Shown: positions 44,001-53,652 of the stretch, piece by piece
How the letters are laid out: every line of letters starts with the position of its first letter
Numbering within the stretch: the first letter of the stretch is position 1
DNA from: Enterococcus plantarum
Lineage (GTDB): Bacteria; Bacillota; Bacilli; Lactobacillales; Enterococcaceae
DNA length: 64,000 bases
Direction: 5' to 3'
Assembly (NCBI RefSeq): GCF_001730295.1
Contig: NZ_MIKA01000034.1
Coordinates: 151,782 to 215,781, forward strand
Notes under the pieces: model-generated
Told to the model about the DNA's origin: nothing
The model's database searches: none
What the model saw: only the letters and a program-made list of their open reading frames with translations
Made by a program: the position numbers and the translations under genes

Positions 44001-45062
44001 ATGAAACTCACGGTCACTTTACCTAATCACTCGTATGATCTGACTATTGAAAAAGGATTGTTGAAAAGTATCGGTTCTTGGGTAAAAGAGTTATGGTTGT
44101 CGCAGAAAATCGTGATCATAACAGATACAAATGTTCAACCTTTATATGGTGAGCAAGTTCAAAAAAGTTTAAAAGAAGCAGGCTTTGAGACAGCAACCTT
44201 TGTAATCAAAGCAGGAGAACAAAGTAAAAGTTTGTCTGTAGCGGCTGAAGTTTATGATGTTTTAGCAGATGAAGGCATGACTAGAAGCGATGGAATCATA
44301 GCGTTAGGTGGCGGAGTTGTTGGCGATTTAGCTGGATTTGTTGCATCAACTTATATGAGAGGTCTTCATTTTTTACAAGTTCCAACAACTTTGTTGGCTC
44401 AAGTTGATAGTAGTATTGGTGGAAAAACAGCTGTAAATACGAAAAAAGCTAAAAATCTAGTAGGCACATTTGCTCAGCCTGATGGTGTTTTGATTGATCC
44501 AGATACTCTGGATACATTGGAGGTAAGAAGGATTCAAGAAGGAATCGCCGAAATTATTAAATCTGCTGCTATCGCAGACCAGGACTTATGGCAAAAATTA
44601 GATGCACTGACGGATGAGAATGATTTAAAAGCTCATGCAACAGAAATTATAGCTGCCTGCTGTAAAATCAAACGCAAAGTTGTAGAAGAGGATGAGTTGG
44701 ATAACGGAGTTCGCTTACTTCTTAACTTTGGTCATACAATCGGTCATGCATTAGAAAACACTGCTGGATACGGCAATTTAACTCATGGCGAGGGAGTCGC
44801 AATTGGGATGAGTCAGGTCACAAGAGTTGCCGAAAGTAAGAAACTAACGCCAAAAGGAACAACAGAAAAATTGACTAAAATGATTCAAAAATTTCATTTA
44901 CCGATTAGATCAAATCAATGGGATCAAGAGCAATTATATGCGGCATTAACACATGATAAGAAGGCACGAGGCGGGAAAATTAATCTTATTTTATTGGATT
45001 CGATCGGTGAAGCAAAAATCGTTCGAATTCCAATTGAAGAAATGAAGGGTTATTTAAATTAG
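44001..45062 (+). CDS. aroB: 3-dehydroquinate synthase
   Basis: A 353-residue AroB with an intact active site: [50 protein letters not shown] with its two zinc-binding histidines, and HGEGVAIGM. It uses NAD and zinc to make 3-dehydroquinate. The ATG at 44001 is nine bases from AGGAG; the earlier TTG at 43992 overlaps that spacing poorly. This is the functional counterpart to the degenerate AroB-like gene at 33009. Confidence 0.95.
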   Translation: MKLTVTLPNHSYDLTIEKGLLKSIGSWVKELWLSQKIVIITDTNVQPLYGEQVQKSLKEAGFETATFVIKAGEQSKSLSVAAEVYDVLADEGMTRSDGIIALGGGVVGDLAGFVASTYMRGLHFLQVPTTLLAQVDSSIGGKTAVNTKKAKNLVGTFAQPDGVLIDPDTLDTLEVRRIQEGIAEIIKSAAIADQDLWQKLDALTDENDLKAHATEIIAACCKIKRKVVEEDELDNGVRLLLNFGHTIGHALENTAGYGNLTHGEGVAIGMSQVTRVAESKKLTPKGTTEKLTKMIQKFHLPIRSNQWDQEQLYAALTHDKKARGGKINLILLDSIGEAKIVRIPIEEMKGYLN

Positions 45063-45073
45063 GAGGAAATCAT

Positions 45074-46240
45074 ATGCGTTTTATTACAGCGGGAGAATCA
45101 CATGGACCAGAATTAACAGCCATTATAGAAGGGTTACCAGCAGGTATGCCATTATCACCGGAAGATATCAATCTCGAGTTAGCTAGAAGACAGGGCGGAT
45201 ATGGTCGCGGCGGAAGAATGCTGATTGAAAAAGATCAAGTAAGAATCACTTCAGGCATTCGTCACGGCAAAACACTAGGCTCCCCGTTAACTCTTGTTGT
45301 TGAAAATAAAGATTGGAAAAATTGGACTTCGGTCATGTCAATTGAAGAAGTTTCGGAAAAAGAGAAAAAAATCAGACGGGTAAATAAGCCACGACCAGGT
45401 CATGCAGATCTTGTCGGCGGAATCAAATACCAACACGATGATCTTAGAAATGTATTAGAACGTTCATCAGCTCGTGAAACAACGATGCGAGTTGCAATTG
45501 GCGCTGTTGCTAAAAAACTATTAAAAGAACTAGATGTAGAAGTAGCAGGTCATGTTGCGATATTAGGCGGAATCAAAGCTGAAATCCCAGATAACCTAAC
45601 AGTTAAAGAGATCCAAGAACGCTCTGAAAATTCAGATGTCCGAGTTCTTGACCCGTCAGTCGAACAAGATATTCGTGATTTAATCGACAAAACTAAGAAG
45701 AATGGTGACACGATCGGCGGAGTTGTTGAGGTAGTTGTGGGCGGAGTGCCAATTGGATTGGGCAGTTATGTTCAATGGGATCGCAAACTTGATGCCAAAA
45801 TCGCTCAAGCTGTTACAAGTATTAATGCCTTTAAAGGGGTTGAATTCGGAATTGGATTTGAAATGGGATTCAAACCTGGTAGCCAGGTAATGGATGAAAT
45901 CGTTTGGGATCAAACAACAGGTTATACCAGAACATCGAACAATCTAGGTGGATTTGAAGGCGGTATGACAAATGGAATGCCGATTGTTGTTAGAGGCGTT
46001 ATGAAGCCTATTCCAACATTGTATAAACCGTTACAAAGTGTCAATATTGATACAAAAGAACCTTATAAAGCAAGTGTGGAACGCTCAGATAGTACTGCGG
46101 TTCCAGCTGCAAGTGTCGTTTGTGAAGCTGTTGTCGCAACAGAAGTTGCCCAAGCAATGCTAGAAAAATTTGGCAGTGATGCTTTTGAACAAATGAAAGA
46201 AGAAGTTGAATCGTATCGCCGTTATACTCAAACGTTTTAA
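45074..46240 (+). CDS. aroC: Chorismate synthase
   Basis: A 388-residue Aro[22 protein letters not shown] at the start, [33 protein letters not shown] and [16 protein letters not shown] are the family signatures for FMN and EPSP binding. It makes chorismate from EPSP using reduced FMN. AGGAGG lies seven bases before the ATG, and 11 bases separate it from aroB. Confidence 0.97.
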   Translation: MRFITAGESHGPELTAIIEGLPAGMPLSPEDINLELARRQGGYGRGGRMLIEKDQVRITSGIRHGKTLGSPLTLVVENKDWKNWTSVMSIEEVSEKEKKIRRVNKPRPGHADLVGGIKYQHDDLRNVLERSSARETTMRVAIGAVAKKLLKELDVEVAGHVAILGGIKAEIPDNLTVKEIQERSENSDVRVLDPSVEQDIRDLIDKTKKNGDTIGGVVEVVVGGVPIGLGSYVQWDRKLDAKIAQAVTSINAFKGVEFGIGFEMGFKPGSQVMDEIVWDQTTGYTRTSNNLGGFEGGMTNGMPIVVRGVMKPIPTLYKPLQSVNIDTKEPYKASVERSDSTAVPAASVVCEAVVATEVAQAMLEKFGSDAFEQMKEEVESYRRYTQTF

Positions 46241-46269
46241 TAAAAAATAAAAATGGAGAGTGACACGGA

Positions 46270-47361
46270 ATGAATAAAAAGGTTTTGATTGTCGGTCTAG
46301 GACTGATTGGTAGCTCATTAGCATTGTGTATCAAAAAAGAACACCCATCAGTCACAATTATCGGAATAGATTGTCAAGAAACTTCAGAAGAATTTGCTTT
46401 AAAAAGAAAAATCATCGATGAAAGAGGTAATTCCATAGAAGAAGCTGCTATATTAGCTGATTTCATTTTTCTGTGTACTCCAGTAAAAAGTATGCTGAGT
46501 CAACTAGACTTATTAGGTACTCTGCCTTTAAAACAAGAGGTCATTATTACAGATGTCGGTAGTACGAAAGTAGAAATTATGCATGCGGCAAAAAAAGCTG
46601 GATTAAAAACGTTTATCGGTGGACATCCAATGGCGGGCTCACATAAATCTGGTGTGACAGCGGCGGATGAAAATTTATTTGAGAATGCCTATTATATTTT
46701 AACCTCTCAGAAGGTTGAAAAAAATGACAACGAATTGCAAAAATTGTTGCAAGGAACACGAGCGAAATTTGTAGTACTTACAGCCCAAGAGCACGATCAA
46801 ATTACAGGAATGCTTAGTCACTTGCCACATATTATTGCTGCTGGTTTAGTTAACCAAAGTAAAGTTTTTAACGAAGAACATCCACGCTCTAAACAATTAG
46901 CTGCAGGTGGATTTCGAGATATCACGCGTATTGCATCTTCTGATCCACAAATGTGGACAGATATTCTAATGAGTAATAAAGAAGCATTGTTGGCACTAAT
47001 GCATTCATGGCAAGCTGAAATGGAACAAGTTTCGACTTGGATACAAAACGGAAACAAAGAAGCGATTTTTCAATTTTTCTACGAAGCAAAGGAAACAAGA
47101 AATCAAATGCCCGTTCATAAAGAGGGGGCGATTCCTGCATTCCATGATTTATTTGTGGATGTGCCTGATGTCCCAGGTGTAATTGCCGAGATAACAGCAT
47201 TACTTGGCAAAGCGCAATTGTCCCTAATTAATTTGAAAATTCTTGAAACGCGTGAAGATATCTATGGGATTTTACAATTAAGTTTTAAACGAGAAGAAGA
47301 TTCAGAAAAGGCGAAAGAAATTATTGAAAAAGAGACAGCTTACAAGTGTTATGAAAAGTAA
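46270..47361 (+). CDS. tyrA: Prephenate dehydrogenase with C-terminal ACT domain
   Basis: A 363-residue TyrA. A Rossmann motif VGLGLIGSSLALCIKKEHP, then FLCTPVKSML, GGHPMAGSHKSGV with the catalytic His, and HDQITGMLSHLPHIIAAGL. An ACT domain follows (HDLFVDVPDVPGVIAEITALLGKAQLSLINLKI, about 290-325), suggesting feedback inhibition by tyrosine. It makes 4-hydroxyphenylpyruvate. A GGAGAG site precedes the ATG. Confidence 0.95.
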   Translation: MNKKVLIVGLGLIGSSLALCIKKEHPSVTIIGIDCQETSEEFALKRKIIDERGNSIEEAAILADFIFLCTPVKSMLSQLDLLGTLPLKQEVIITDVGSTKVEIMHAAKKAGLKTFIGGHPMAGSHKSGVTAADENLFENAYYILTSQKVEKNDNELQKLLQGTRAKFVVLTAQEHDQITGMLSHLPHIIAAGLVNQSKVFNEEHPRSKQLAAGGFRDITRIASSDPQMWTDILMSNKEALLALMHSWQAEMEQVSTWIQNGNKEAIFQFFYEAKETRNQMPVHKEGAIPAFHDLFVDVPDVPGVIAEITALLGKAQLSLINLKILETREDIYGILQLSFKREEDSEKAKEIIEKETAYKCYEK

Positions 47362-47390
47362 ATATCGAAATTGCGTGTTGCTGTATCTAG

Positions 47391-48701
<1,311 letters not shown>

Positions 48702-48718
48702 TAAATGGAGGAACAAAG

Positions 48719-49219
48719 ATGAAGGGGATTATTTTAATTGGTTTTATGGGCGCTGGTAAAACGACCGTCGGGAAACTTCTTTCAGAAAAAACTGGAATGG
48801 AACATATTGATTTTGATGATAAAATCGTGGAAGAAATCGGTATGACGATTCAAGAATATTTTGATTTACATGGCGAAGCTGCTTTTAGAGAAAGAGAAAC
48901 GAATGTCTTAAAACGTTATTTAGATCATAATCAAGTGGTCTCAACAGGTGGCGGTATCGTCATGAGACCGGAGAATCGGGAACTTTTAAAACAAATGGCA
49001 CCTGTTGTTTATTTACAAACAAAACCAGAAGTCTTTATTCCGCGCTTGAAACACGATCATACAACGGTTAGACCTCTAGTTGTATCAAAATCTCCAGAAG
49101 AAATCAAACAAGTTTTTGAGCCAAGAATCCCTCTTTATGAAGAAAGTGCTAGCATAGTCGTTGATACAGATGAACGAACACCAGAAGAAATCGTTCATGA
49201 AATTTTAGAGAATATATAA
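48719..49219 (+). CDS. aroK: Shikimate kinase
   Basis: A 166-residue AroK. P-loop GFMGAGKTTVGKLLS (near 7), the DFDDKIVEEIGMTIQEYFDLHGEAAFRERE shikimate-binding region and STGGGIVMRPENRELLK. It phosphorylates shikimate. GGAGG precedes the ATG, 17 bases after aroA. Confidence 0.95.
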   Translation: MKGIILIGFMGAGKTTVGKLLSEKTGMEHIDFDDKIVEEIGMTIQEYFDLHGEAAFRERETNVLKRYLDHNQVVSTGGGIVMRPENRELLKQMAPVVYLQTKPEVFIPRLKHDHTTVRPLVVSKSPEEIKQVFEPRIPLYEESASIVVDTDERTPEEIVHEILENI

Positions 49220-49231
49220 GTAGGTGAGCTA

Positions 49232-50080
49232 ATGAAAGTCGGATTTTTAGGTCCAGAAGCTTCTTTTACACATACTGCAACAAAAACTGCTTTTCCTGCC
49301 GACGAATTGATATCTTATCATTCGATTCCAGCTTGTATTAAAGGTGTTGAGTTTGGGGAAGTTGATTTGGGTGTTGTACCGATTGAAAATACAATCGAAG
49401 GATCTGTCAACACAACCGTAGACTATCTGTTTCATCAAACAACAATCCCTGTGGGCGCGGAGATTGTTTTACCAATCTTCCAGCAATTGATGGTCTCAAA
49501 AGAAAACAAAGGATCTTGGCAGGAGACTACAAAAATTTTGTCTCATCCTCAGGCTTTAGCACAATCACAAGAGTTCATTCATGCTTATTTTCCAATGGCG
49601 GATCTTGAAGTGACACCTTCGACTGCGTATGCAGCTAACTTTGTCGCACTTCATCCTGAACAAAAAATTGCTGCTATTGCACCTAGACTATCTGCTGAGA
49701 AATATGATCTTGAAATTGTTGGGCAAGACATTCAAGATGTTGCAATCAATGAGACACGTTTTTGGGTGATTGGATCAGAGAAAGTCGACGTACCAATTAA
49801 GTCAAATGATTATAAATTAACGATTGCGCTCACCATGCCCAATAATATGCCTGGCGCATTGCATAAAGCATTATCTGCCTTCAGTTGGAGAGAAATTGAT
49901 TTGAGTAAGATTGAGTCACGGCCATTGAAAACAACGTTAGGAGAATATTTCTTTTTGATTGATATTAATGTCCAAAAACCACAACAATTATTAGATAATG
50001 CTTTAGAAGAAATACGTTTACTGGGTGGAACGGTAAAAATATTCGGAAATTACGCGATTCATCCAATCAACGGAGTATAA
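49232..50080 (+). CDS. pheA: Prephenate dehydratase
   Basis: A 282-residue monofunctional prephenate dehydratase. GPEASFTHTA opens it, VPIENTIEGSVNTTVDYL and NETRFWVIG are catalytic-region signatures, and an ACT domain (MPGALHKALSAFSWREIDLSKIESRPLKT, about 205-235) probably senses phenylalanine. There is no fused chorismate mutase. It makes phenylpyruvate. Last gene of the operon, followed by a terminator. Confidence 0.95.
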   Translation: MKVGFLGPEASFTHTATKTAFPADELISYHSIPACIKGVEFGEVDLGVVPIENTIEGSVNTTVDYLFHQTTIPVGAEIVLPIFQQLMVSKENKGSWQETTKILSHPQALAQSQEFIHAYFPMADLEVTPSTAYAANFVALHPEQKIAAIAPRLSAEKYDLEIVGQDIQDVAINETRFWVIGSEKVDVPIKSNDYKLTIALTMPNNMPGALHKALSAFSWREIDLSKIESRPLKTTLGEYFFLIDINVQKPQQLLDNALEEIRLLGGTVKIFGNYAIHPINGV

Positions 50081-50106
50081 AGATCTGAAAAGGTCTTTTT
50101 ATTTTT
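50079..50106 (+). terminator. Terminator of the aro operon
   Basis: AAAGATC pairs with GGTCTTT around a TGAAAA loop, followed by TTATTTTTT. The stem overlaps the pheA stop codon. Confidence 0.75.
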
Positions 50107-50190
50107 TGTTAAATTTTGTCTATCTAATAGGAATTTATGGCAAAATAAGGTATGCTTATAAATGTTGTTAATCGAAGTGAGGTGGAAATG

Positions 50191-51318
50191 ATGAGCCGTG
50201 TAGATCGCTATAAACATATACATGATAAGTCAAAACCAGTAGAAGAAAAAAATGGTTTTAATCCAAGAAAAGAAAAAAAATACACAGAAGAACTTGAAAG
50301 TAACTATTATCAGAAATCAGAAACCAGTAATGATTCAAACCCGTATGCAGAGCAAACGGAAACGACTGGAAATGCAAAAAGTGTATCAAAAAAAGAAAAA
50401 AAACCGAAAAAACCGAGACGAAAGAGACGTTTTAGCTGGCCTAAAAGAATCGCTGTATTCTTAGTATTGCTGATTGTTTTAGCAGTTGGATTCTTTTTCA
50501 AAGGAAAATCATATGCTGAAAATGATACTTCGTTACCAAAAGAAGCAATTGAGACGTTTAACGGAGTAAAAAGTGCGAACGGTGCAAATAATATTCTGAT
50601 CTTAGGCAGTGATACAAGAGGAGAAGATTCTGGACGCGCGGATACTATTATGGTACTGCAATTGGACGGACCTTCAAAAAAACCTAAATTGATTTCATTT
50701 ATGCGAGATACTTTTGTTGATATTCCAGGCTATGATGAGAATAAGATCAATGCAGCTTATGCGTTAGGTGGAGCGGATTTGGTACGTCAAACTTTAGCGG
50801 AAAATTTTAATATTCAGTGTCGCTATTATGCTAAAGTAGATTTTCAATCCTTTGAAAAAATTATTGACTCGATGTTTCCAAATGGAGTTAAAATCGATGC
50901 CGAGAAAGACCTAAATTTAGACGGTGTTGATATCTTCAAGGGAAGTCAAAAAATGGATGGACATACACTTTTACAGTATTCTCGCTTTAGAAAAGATGAG
51001 GAAGGGGATTTCGGTCGCGTGCGCCGTCAGCAACAAGTTATGACAGCCGTGATGGGACAATTAAAAAATCCTCTAGCATTGATTCGTACACCAGAATCTT
51101 TAGGTCGTTTAGTTGGGTATATGTCAACAGATGTTCCTACGACATTTATGCTAAAAAATGGCCCATCATTACTGTTAAAAGGTGGCAGCGGGATTGAGCG
51201 CTTAACCATCCCAGTTGAGGGATCATGGAGTAATGTAGACATTGGTTATGCGGGTAGTGTTCTTCAAATCGATTTAGACACAAATAAAGCAGCCGTACAA
51301 AGTTTTCTAGACCAATAA
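50191..51318 (+). CDS. psr: LytR-CpsA-Psr (LCP) family protein
   Basis: A 375-residue membrane protein. A long basic cytoplasmic tail (about 1-85) precedes one transmembrane helix (about 90-112). The LCP domain has NILILGSDTRGEDSGRADTIMVLQL, KLISFMRDTFVDIPGY, and LLQYSRFRKDEEGDFGRVRRQQQV with the Arg residues that bind polyprenyl pyrophosphate. LCP enzymes attach teichoic acids or other glycopolymers to peptidoglycan. Position after the aro operon matches E. faecalis psr as I recall it. I chose ATG 50191, five bases from AGGTGG; the ATG at 50188 is closer than usual. Confidence 0.85.
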   Translation: MSRVDRYKHIHDKSKPVEEKNGFNPRKEKKYTEELESNYYQKSETSNDSNPYAEQTETTGNAKSVSKKEKKPKKPRRKRRFSWPKRIAVFLVLLIVLAVGFFFKGKSYAENDTSLPKEAIETFNGVKSANGANNILILGSDTRGEDSGRADTIMVLQLDGPSKKPKLISFMRDTFVDIPGYDENKINAAYALGGADLVRQTLAENFNIQCRYYAKVDFQSFEKIIDSMFPNGVKIDAEKDLNLDGVDIFKGSQKMDGHTLLQYSRFRKDEEGDFGRVRRQQQVMTAVMGQLKNPLALIRTPESLGRLVGYMSTDVPTTFMLKNGPSLLLKGGSGIERLTIPVEGSWSNVDIGYAGSVLQIDLDTNKAAVQSFLDQ

Positions 51319-51393
51319 GTATTTTATTTAATTATGAACTGATTTATGCTATATTTATAATACCGTGTAAATTTAGTGAAACGAGGTTACAAA

Positions 51394-52242
51394 ATGAAAA
51401 TTGCTATTGTGACAGATAGTACAGCTTATTTACCTGATCGGATCAAAGACGCATCCAATCTGTTTGTTATTCCCATCCCTGTAATTTTAGATGGTAAAAT
51501 ATATAACGAAGGAATCGACATTGAGGCTGACGAATATTACAGCTTGTTGAATAATAGTAGTGAGTTTCCGACAACTTCTCAGCCTGCCTTAGGTGAAGTG
51601 ATCGAACTATACAAAGGGATTGCAACCAAAGGATTTGATACGATTATCAGTATTCATCTTTCGGCAGGTATCTCAGGATTTGTTAATACATTATTTTCAT
51701 TAACCGATTCAATTGAGGGTGTGACACTTTACCCGTATGATTCTAAGATCACAAGTGTACCCATGGGACATATGGTAGAGGCTGCTTTAGATTTAGTGAA
51801 GGAAAATGCTAGCTTAGAAGAGATATTTGCGAAATTAGATATCATCAGAGATAATACCTATGCATATTTAATCGTGGATGATCTGAATAACCTTGTACGT
51901 GGCGGACGCTTAACCAATGGTGCGGCTCTGATTGCTGGATTATTGAAAATTAAGCCGATTTTGACATTTGAAGATGGTAAGATTATTTTATTTGAAAAGA
52001 TTCGCTCGACCAAAAAAGCTTTTGCCCGTGCTGAAAATATTATTGGCCAACGTGATAAAGAAATCAATCGATCAGTGAAGTTATATGTAATCCATGCAAA
52101 TAACTTAGCAGTTGCTGAAGAGGAGAAAGAAAAACTTCAAAAGCAATATCCTGAAGCAATTATTGAAATCGGTCATTTTGGTCCAGTTATTGGAACCCAT
52201 TTAGGTGAGAAAGCAATCGGAATTTGTATCTCAGCGCAATAA
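51394..52242 (+). CDS. DegV family fatty-acid-binding protein
   Basis: A 282-residue DegV protein. IVTDSTAYLPDRI at the start, TTSQPALGEVIELY with the lipid-contacting TSQP, SIHLSAGISGFVN and VDDLNNLVRGGRLTN are the usual signatures. DegV/FakB proteins hold a fatty acid for phosphorylation by FakA before phospholipid synthesis. No fakA is near. I chose ATG 51394 because CGAGGT lies upstream and homologues begin MKIAIVTDS. Confidence 0.92.
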   Translation: MKIAIVTDSTAYLPDRIKDASNLFVIPIPVILDGKIYNEGIDIEADEYYSLLNNSSEFPTTSQPALGEVIELYKGIATKGFDTIISIHLSAGISGFVNTLFSLTDSIEGVTLYPYDSKITSVPMGHMVEAALDLVKENASLEEIFAKLDIIRDNTYAYLIVDDLNNLVRGGRLTNGAALIAGLLKIKPILTFEDGKIILFEKIRSTKKAFARAENIIGQRDKEINRSVKLYVIHANNLAVAEEEKEKLQKQYPEAIIEIGHFGPVIGTHLGEKAIGICISAQ

Positions 52243-52244
52243 AG

Positions 52245-52294
52245 AATAAGATGAAACAAAGCGTTTATCGGCTTCTGTTTCATCTTTATTTTTT
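52245..52294 (+). terminator. Terminator of the DegV gene
   Basis: AATAAGATGAAACA pairs with TGTTTCATCTTTATT with one extra T, followed by TTTT. Confidence 0.85.
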
Positions 52295-52502
52295 CATCCT
52301 AAAGGTGGATATTATTACTTAAACTATTTGTTATTATTTTATTGGGAAACACGTTTGGTTAGTTCAATTTAAAAATATAGTATGTTACAATAATAATAAA
52401 TAAATCATACATTTTTAGTCAAGTATCGATAAAGAATAACGATTCAATAGTCATTTTCCTTTAAAGGTAAGATATCTTTAAAGAAAAAAGGAGGGCGAGT
52501 GG
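52295..52502. other. Intergenic region before the small-gene cluster
   Basis: About 208 AT-rich bases. The palindrome CTTTAAAG occurs twice (52459-52466 and 52476-52483), 17 bases apart, just before the ribosome site of the next gene. It may be a regulator site; nothing else stands out. Confidence 0.35.
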
Positions 52503-52694
52503 ATGAATCTAATTGAAGAACGTCTACAAAAAGATAAAATGAAACAAGTTCAACTACTCGCTGCATATTACCAAGTAGTTAATCGGTTACCGCTTGGCGA
52601 TAAGAGAGATCAGATGATTCGAGATATATTAGCCTGTAAGGATAAAATAAAAAAAATCAATCAAAAATTGACAGAACTAAATAAAAAAGAGTAA
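52503..52694 (+). CDS. Small hypothetical protein, 63 residues
   Basis: A 63-residue, highly charged helical protein beginning MNLIEERLQKDKMKQVQLLAAYYQ. I do not recognise a family. AAAGGAGGG lies about ten bases upstream, so translation is likely. It is followed 29 bases later by a small membrane protein and may be co-transcribed with it. Confidence 0.65.
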   Translation: MNLIEERLQKDKMKQVQLLAAYYQVVNRLPLGDKRDQMIRDILACKDKIKKINQKLTELNKKE

Positions 52695-52723
52695 CGATTG
52701 TTAAGTTATAAAAGGAGCCTATT

Positions 52724-53206
52724 TTGGTGATAAATTATTTTACTGTGCTGTTATCAGCCTTTGTTGTGATCATGTATGTTTATCTTATTTTAGTAAGAAA
52801 AACCATCCTGATCAAAAGTGTCAAAAGAAAACTTATTTATATGTTAGTGATTGGTTTTAGCCTGCTTATTCTACTTCTTACTTTAGTAACGGAACAAACT
52901 TTTGATCAACGCATTCGTGGTTTTTTATCAGTGTTGCTTGTCTTGAGTTTCTTATTAGACACAAAAGGATTGTCAGATGATCGGCTTATTCTAGGTCCCT
53001 TCGATAAGAATGGTATTTTGTATCAGGACGTAGACAAGATAGCTCTATTGATCAAAAAAAAAGAAATTCGTTTAAACTATTTAAAAAATGGACGACGAGG
53101 TCCAATGATGAAATTTTCTATCCCATTAGAAGATTTACTGGCCTTTTTTTCTGAGCGATTGAATGAAGATACTGAAATCAGCATTCTAGTAGACGAAGGT
53201 GAATAA
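52724..53206 (+). CDS. Hypothetical membrane protein, 160 residues
   Basis: A 160-residue protein with three likely transmembrane segments (about 4-24, 38-58 and 67-82) followed by a soluble domain of about 75 residues with a hydrophobic beta-strand pattern (ILYQDVDKIALLIKKKEIRLNYLKNGRRG). That tail resembles the cytosolic part of DUF5673-type membrane proteins, but I would not insist. Start is TTG at 52724 (six bases from AGGAG) or GTG at 52727. Confidence 0.65.
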   Translation: MVINYFTVLLSAFVVIMYVYLILVRKTILIKSVKRKLIYMLVIGFSLLILLLTLVTEQTFDQRIRGFLSVLLVLSFLLDTKGLSDDRLILGPFDKNGILYQDVDKIALLIKKKEIRLNYLKNGRRGPMMKFSIPLEDLLAFFSERLNEDTEISILVDEGE

Positions 53207-53237
53207 GTAGAATGATCATTATTCCCCTTTTATTGAA

Positions 53238-53252
53238 ATGTAAGCGTTAGAA
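53238..53252. promoter_or_regulatory. Possible cre site
   Basis: ATGTAAGCGTTAGAA matches WTGNAANCGNWNNCW at 14 of 15 positions. It lies between two small genes, about 100 bases before the next start, so a CcpA role is uncertain. Confidence 0.35.
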
Positions 53253-53354
53253 ATTTTTCTCAAAAAGTTTTTTTAAAATAATAGTAAATTTTAGTAGGTA
53301 TTTCTTTAACAGTTTGCTATAATGTGCAGAGAAATTCTGAAAGGAAGTATTGTT

Positions 53355-53633
53355 GTGAATAAAGAAATAGAGCAACGAATTGCTGAATTACGCGAAAAAT
53401 ACAAGGAGTTACCACCTGAAAAAAAAGCGGAGTGGGAACACCATATAAAAAAGAGAAACTTTTTAAATTATAAAAAAATTGAATTAATCAAGTCTGAATT
53501 ACTTCGCTTAGAAGCGCGTCGCGCACAATTAGAATTATGTGACAAGGAAAAAGAGTTATCTTTAGTAGAGAAAAAAATTATGTGTAAAAAAGAAAAATTA
53601 CTACGGTATTTAGGAAAACAACTCAATCATTGA
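53355..53633 (+). CDS. Small charged coiled-coil protein
   Basis: A 92-residue soluble protein rich in Lys and Glu (EIEQRIAELREKYKELPPEKKAEWEHHI...LIKSELLRLEARRAQLEL), predicted mostly helical and probably coiled-coil. I recognise no family. The GTG at 53355 is seven bases from AAAGGAAG. It precedes an Na+/H+ antiporter by 19 bases and may share its transcript. Confidence 0.6.
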   Translation: MNKEIEQRIAELREKYKELPPEKKAEWEHHIKKRNFLNYKKIELIKSELLRLEARRAQLELCDKEKELSLVEKKIMCKKEKLLRYLGKQLNH

Positions 53634-53652
53634 TTAGTAAGGGGGATACGAG

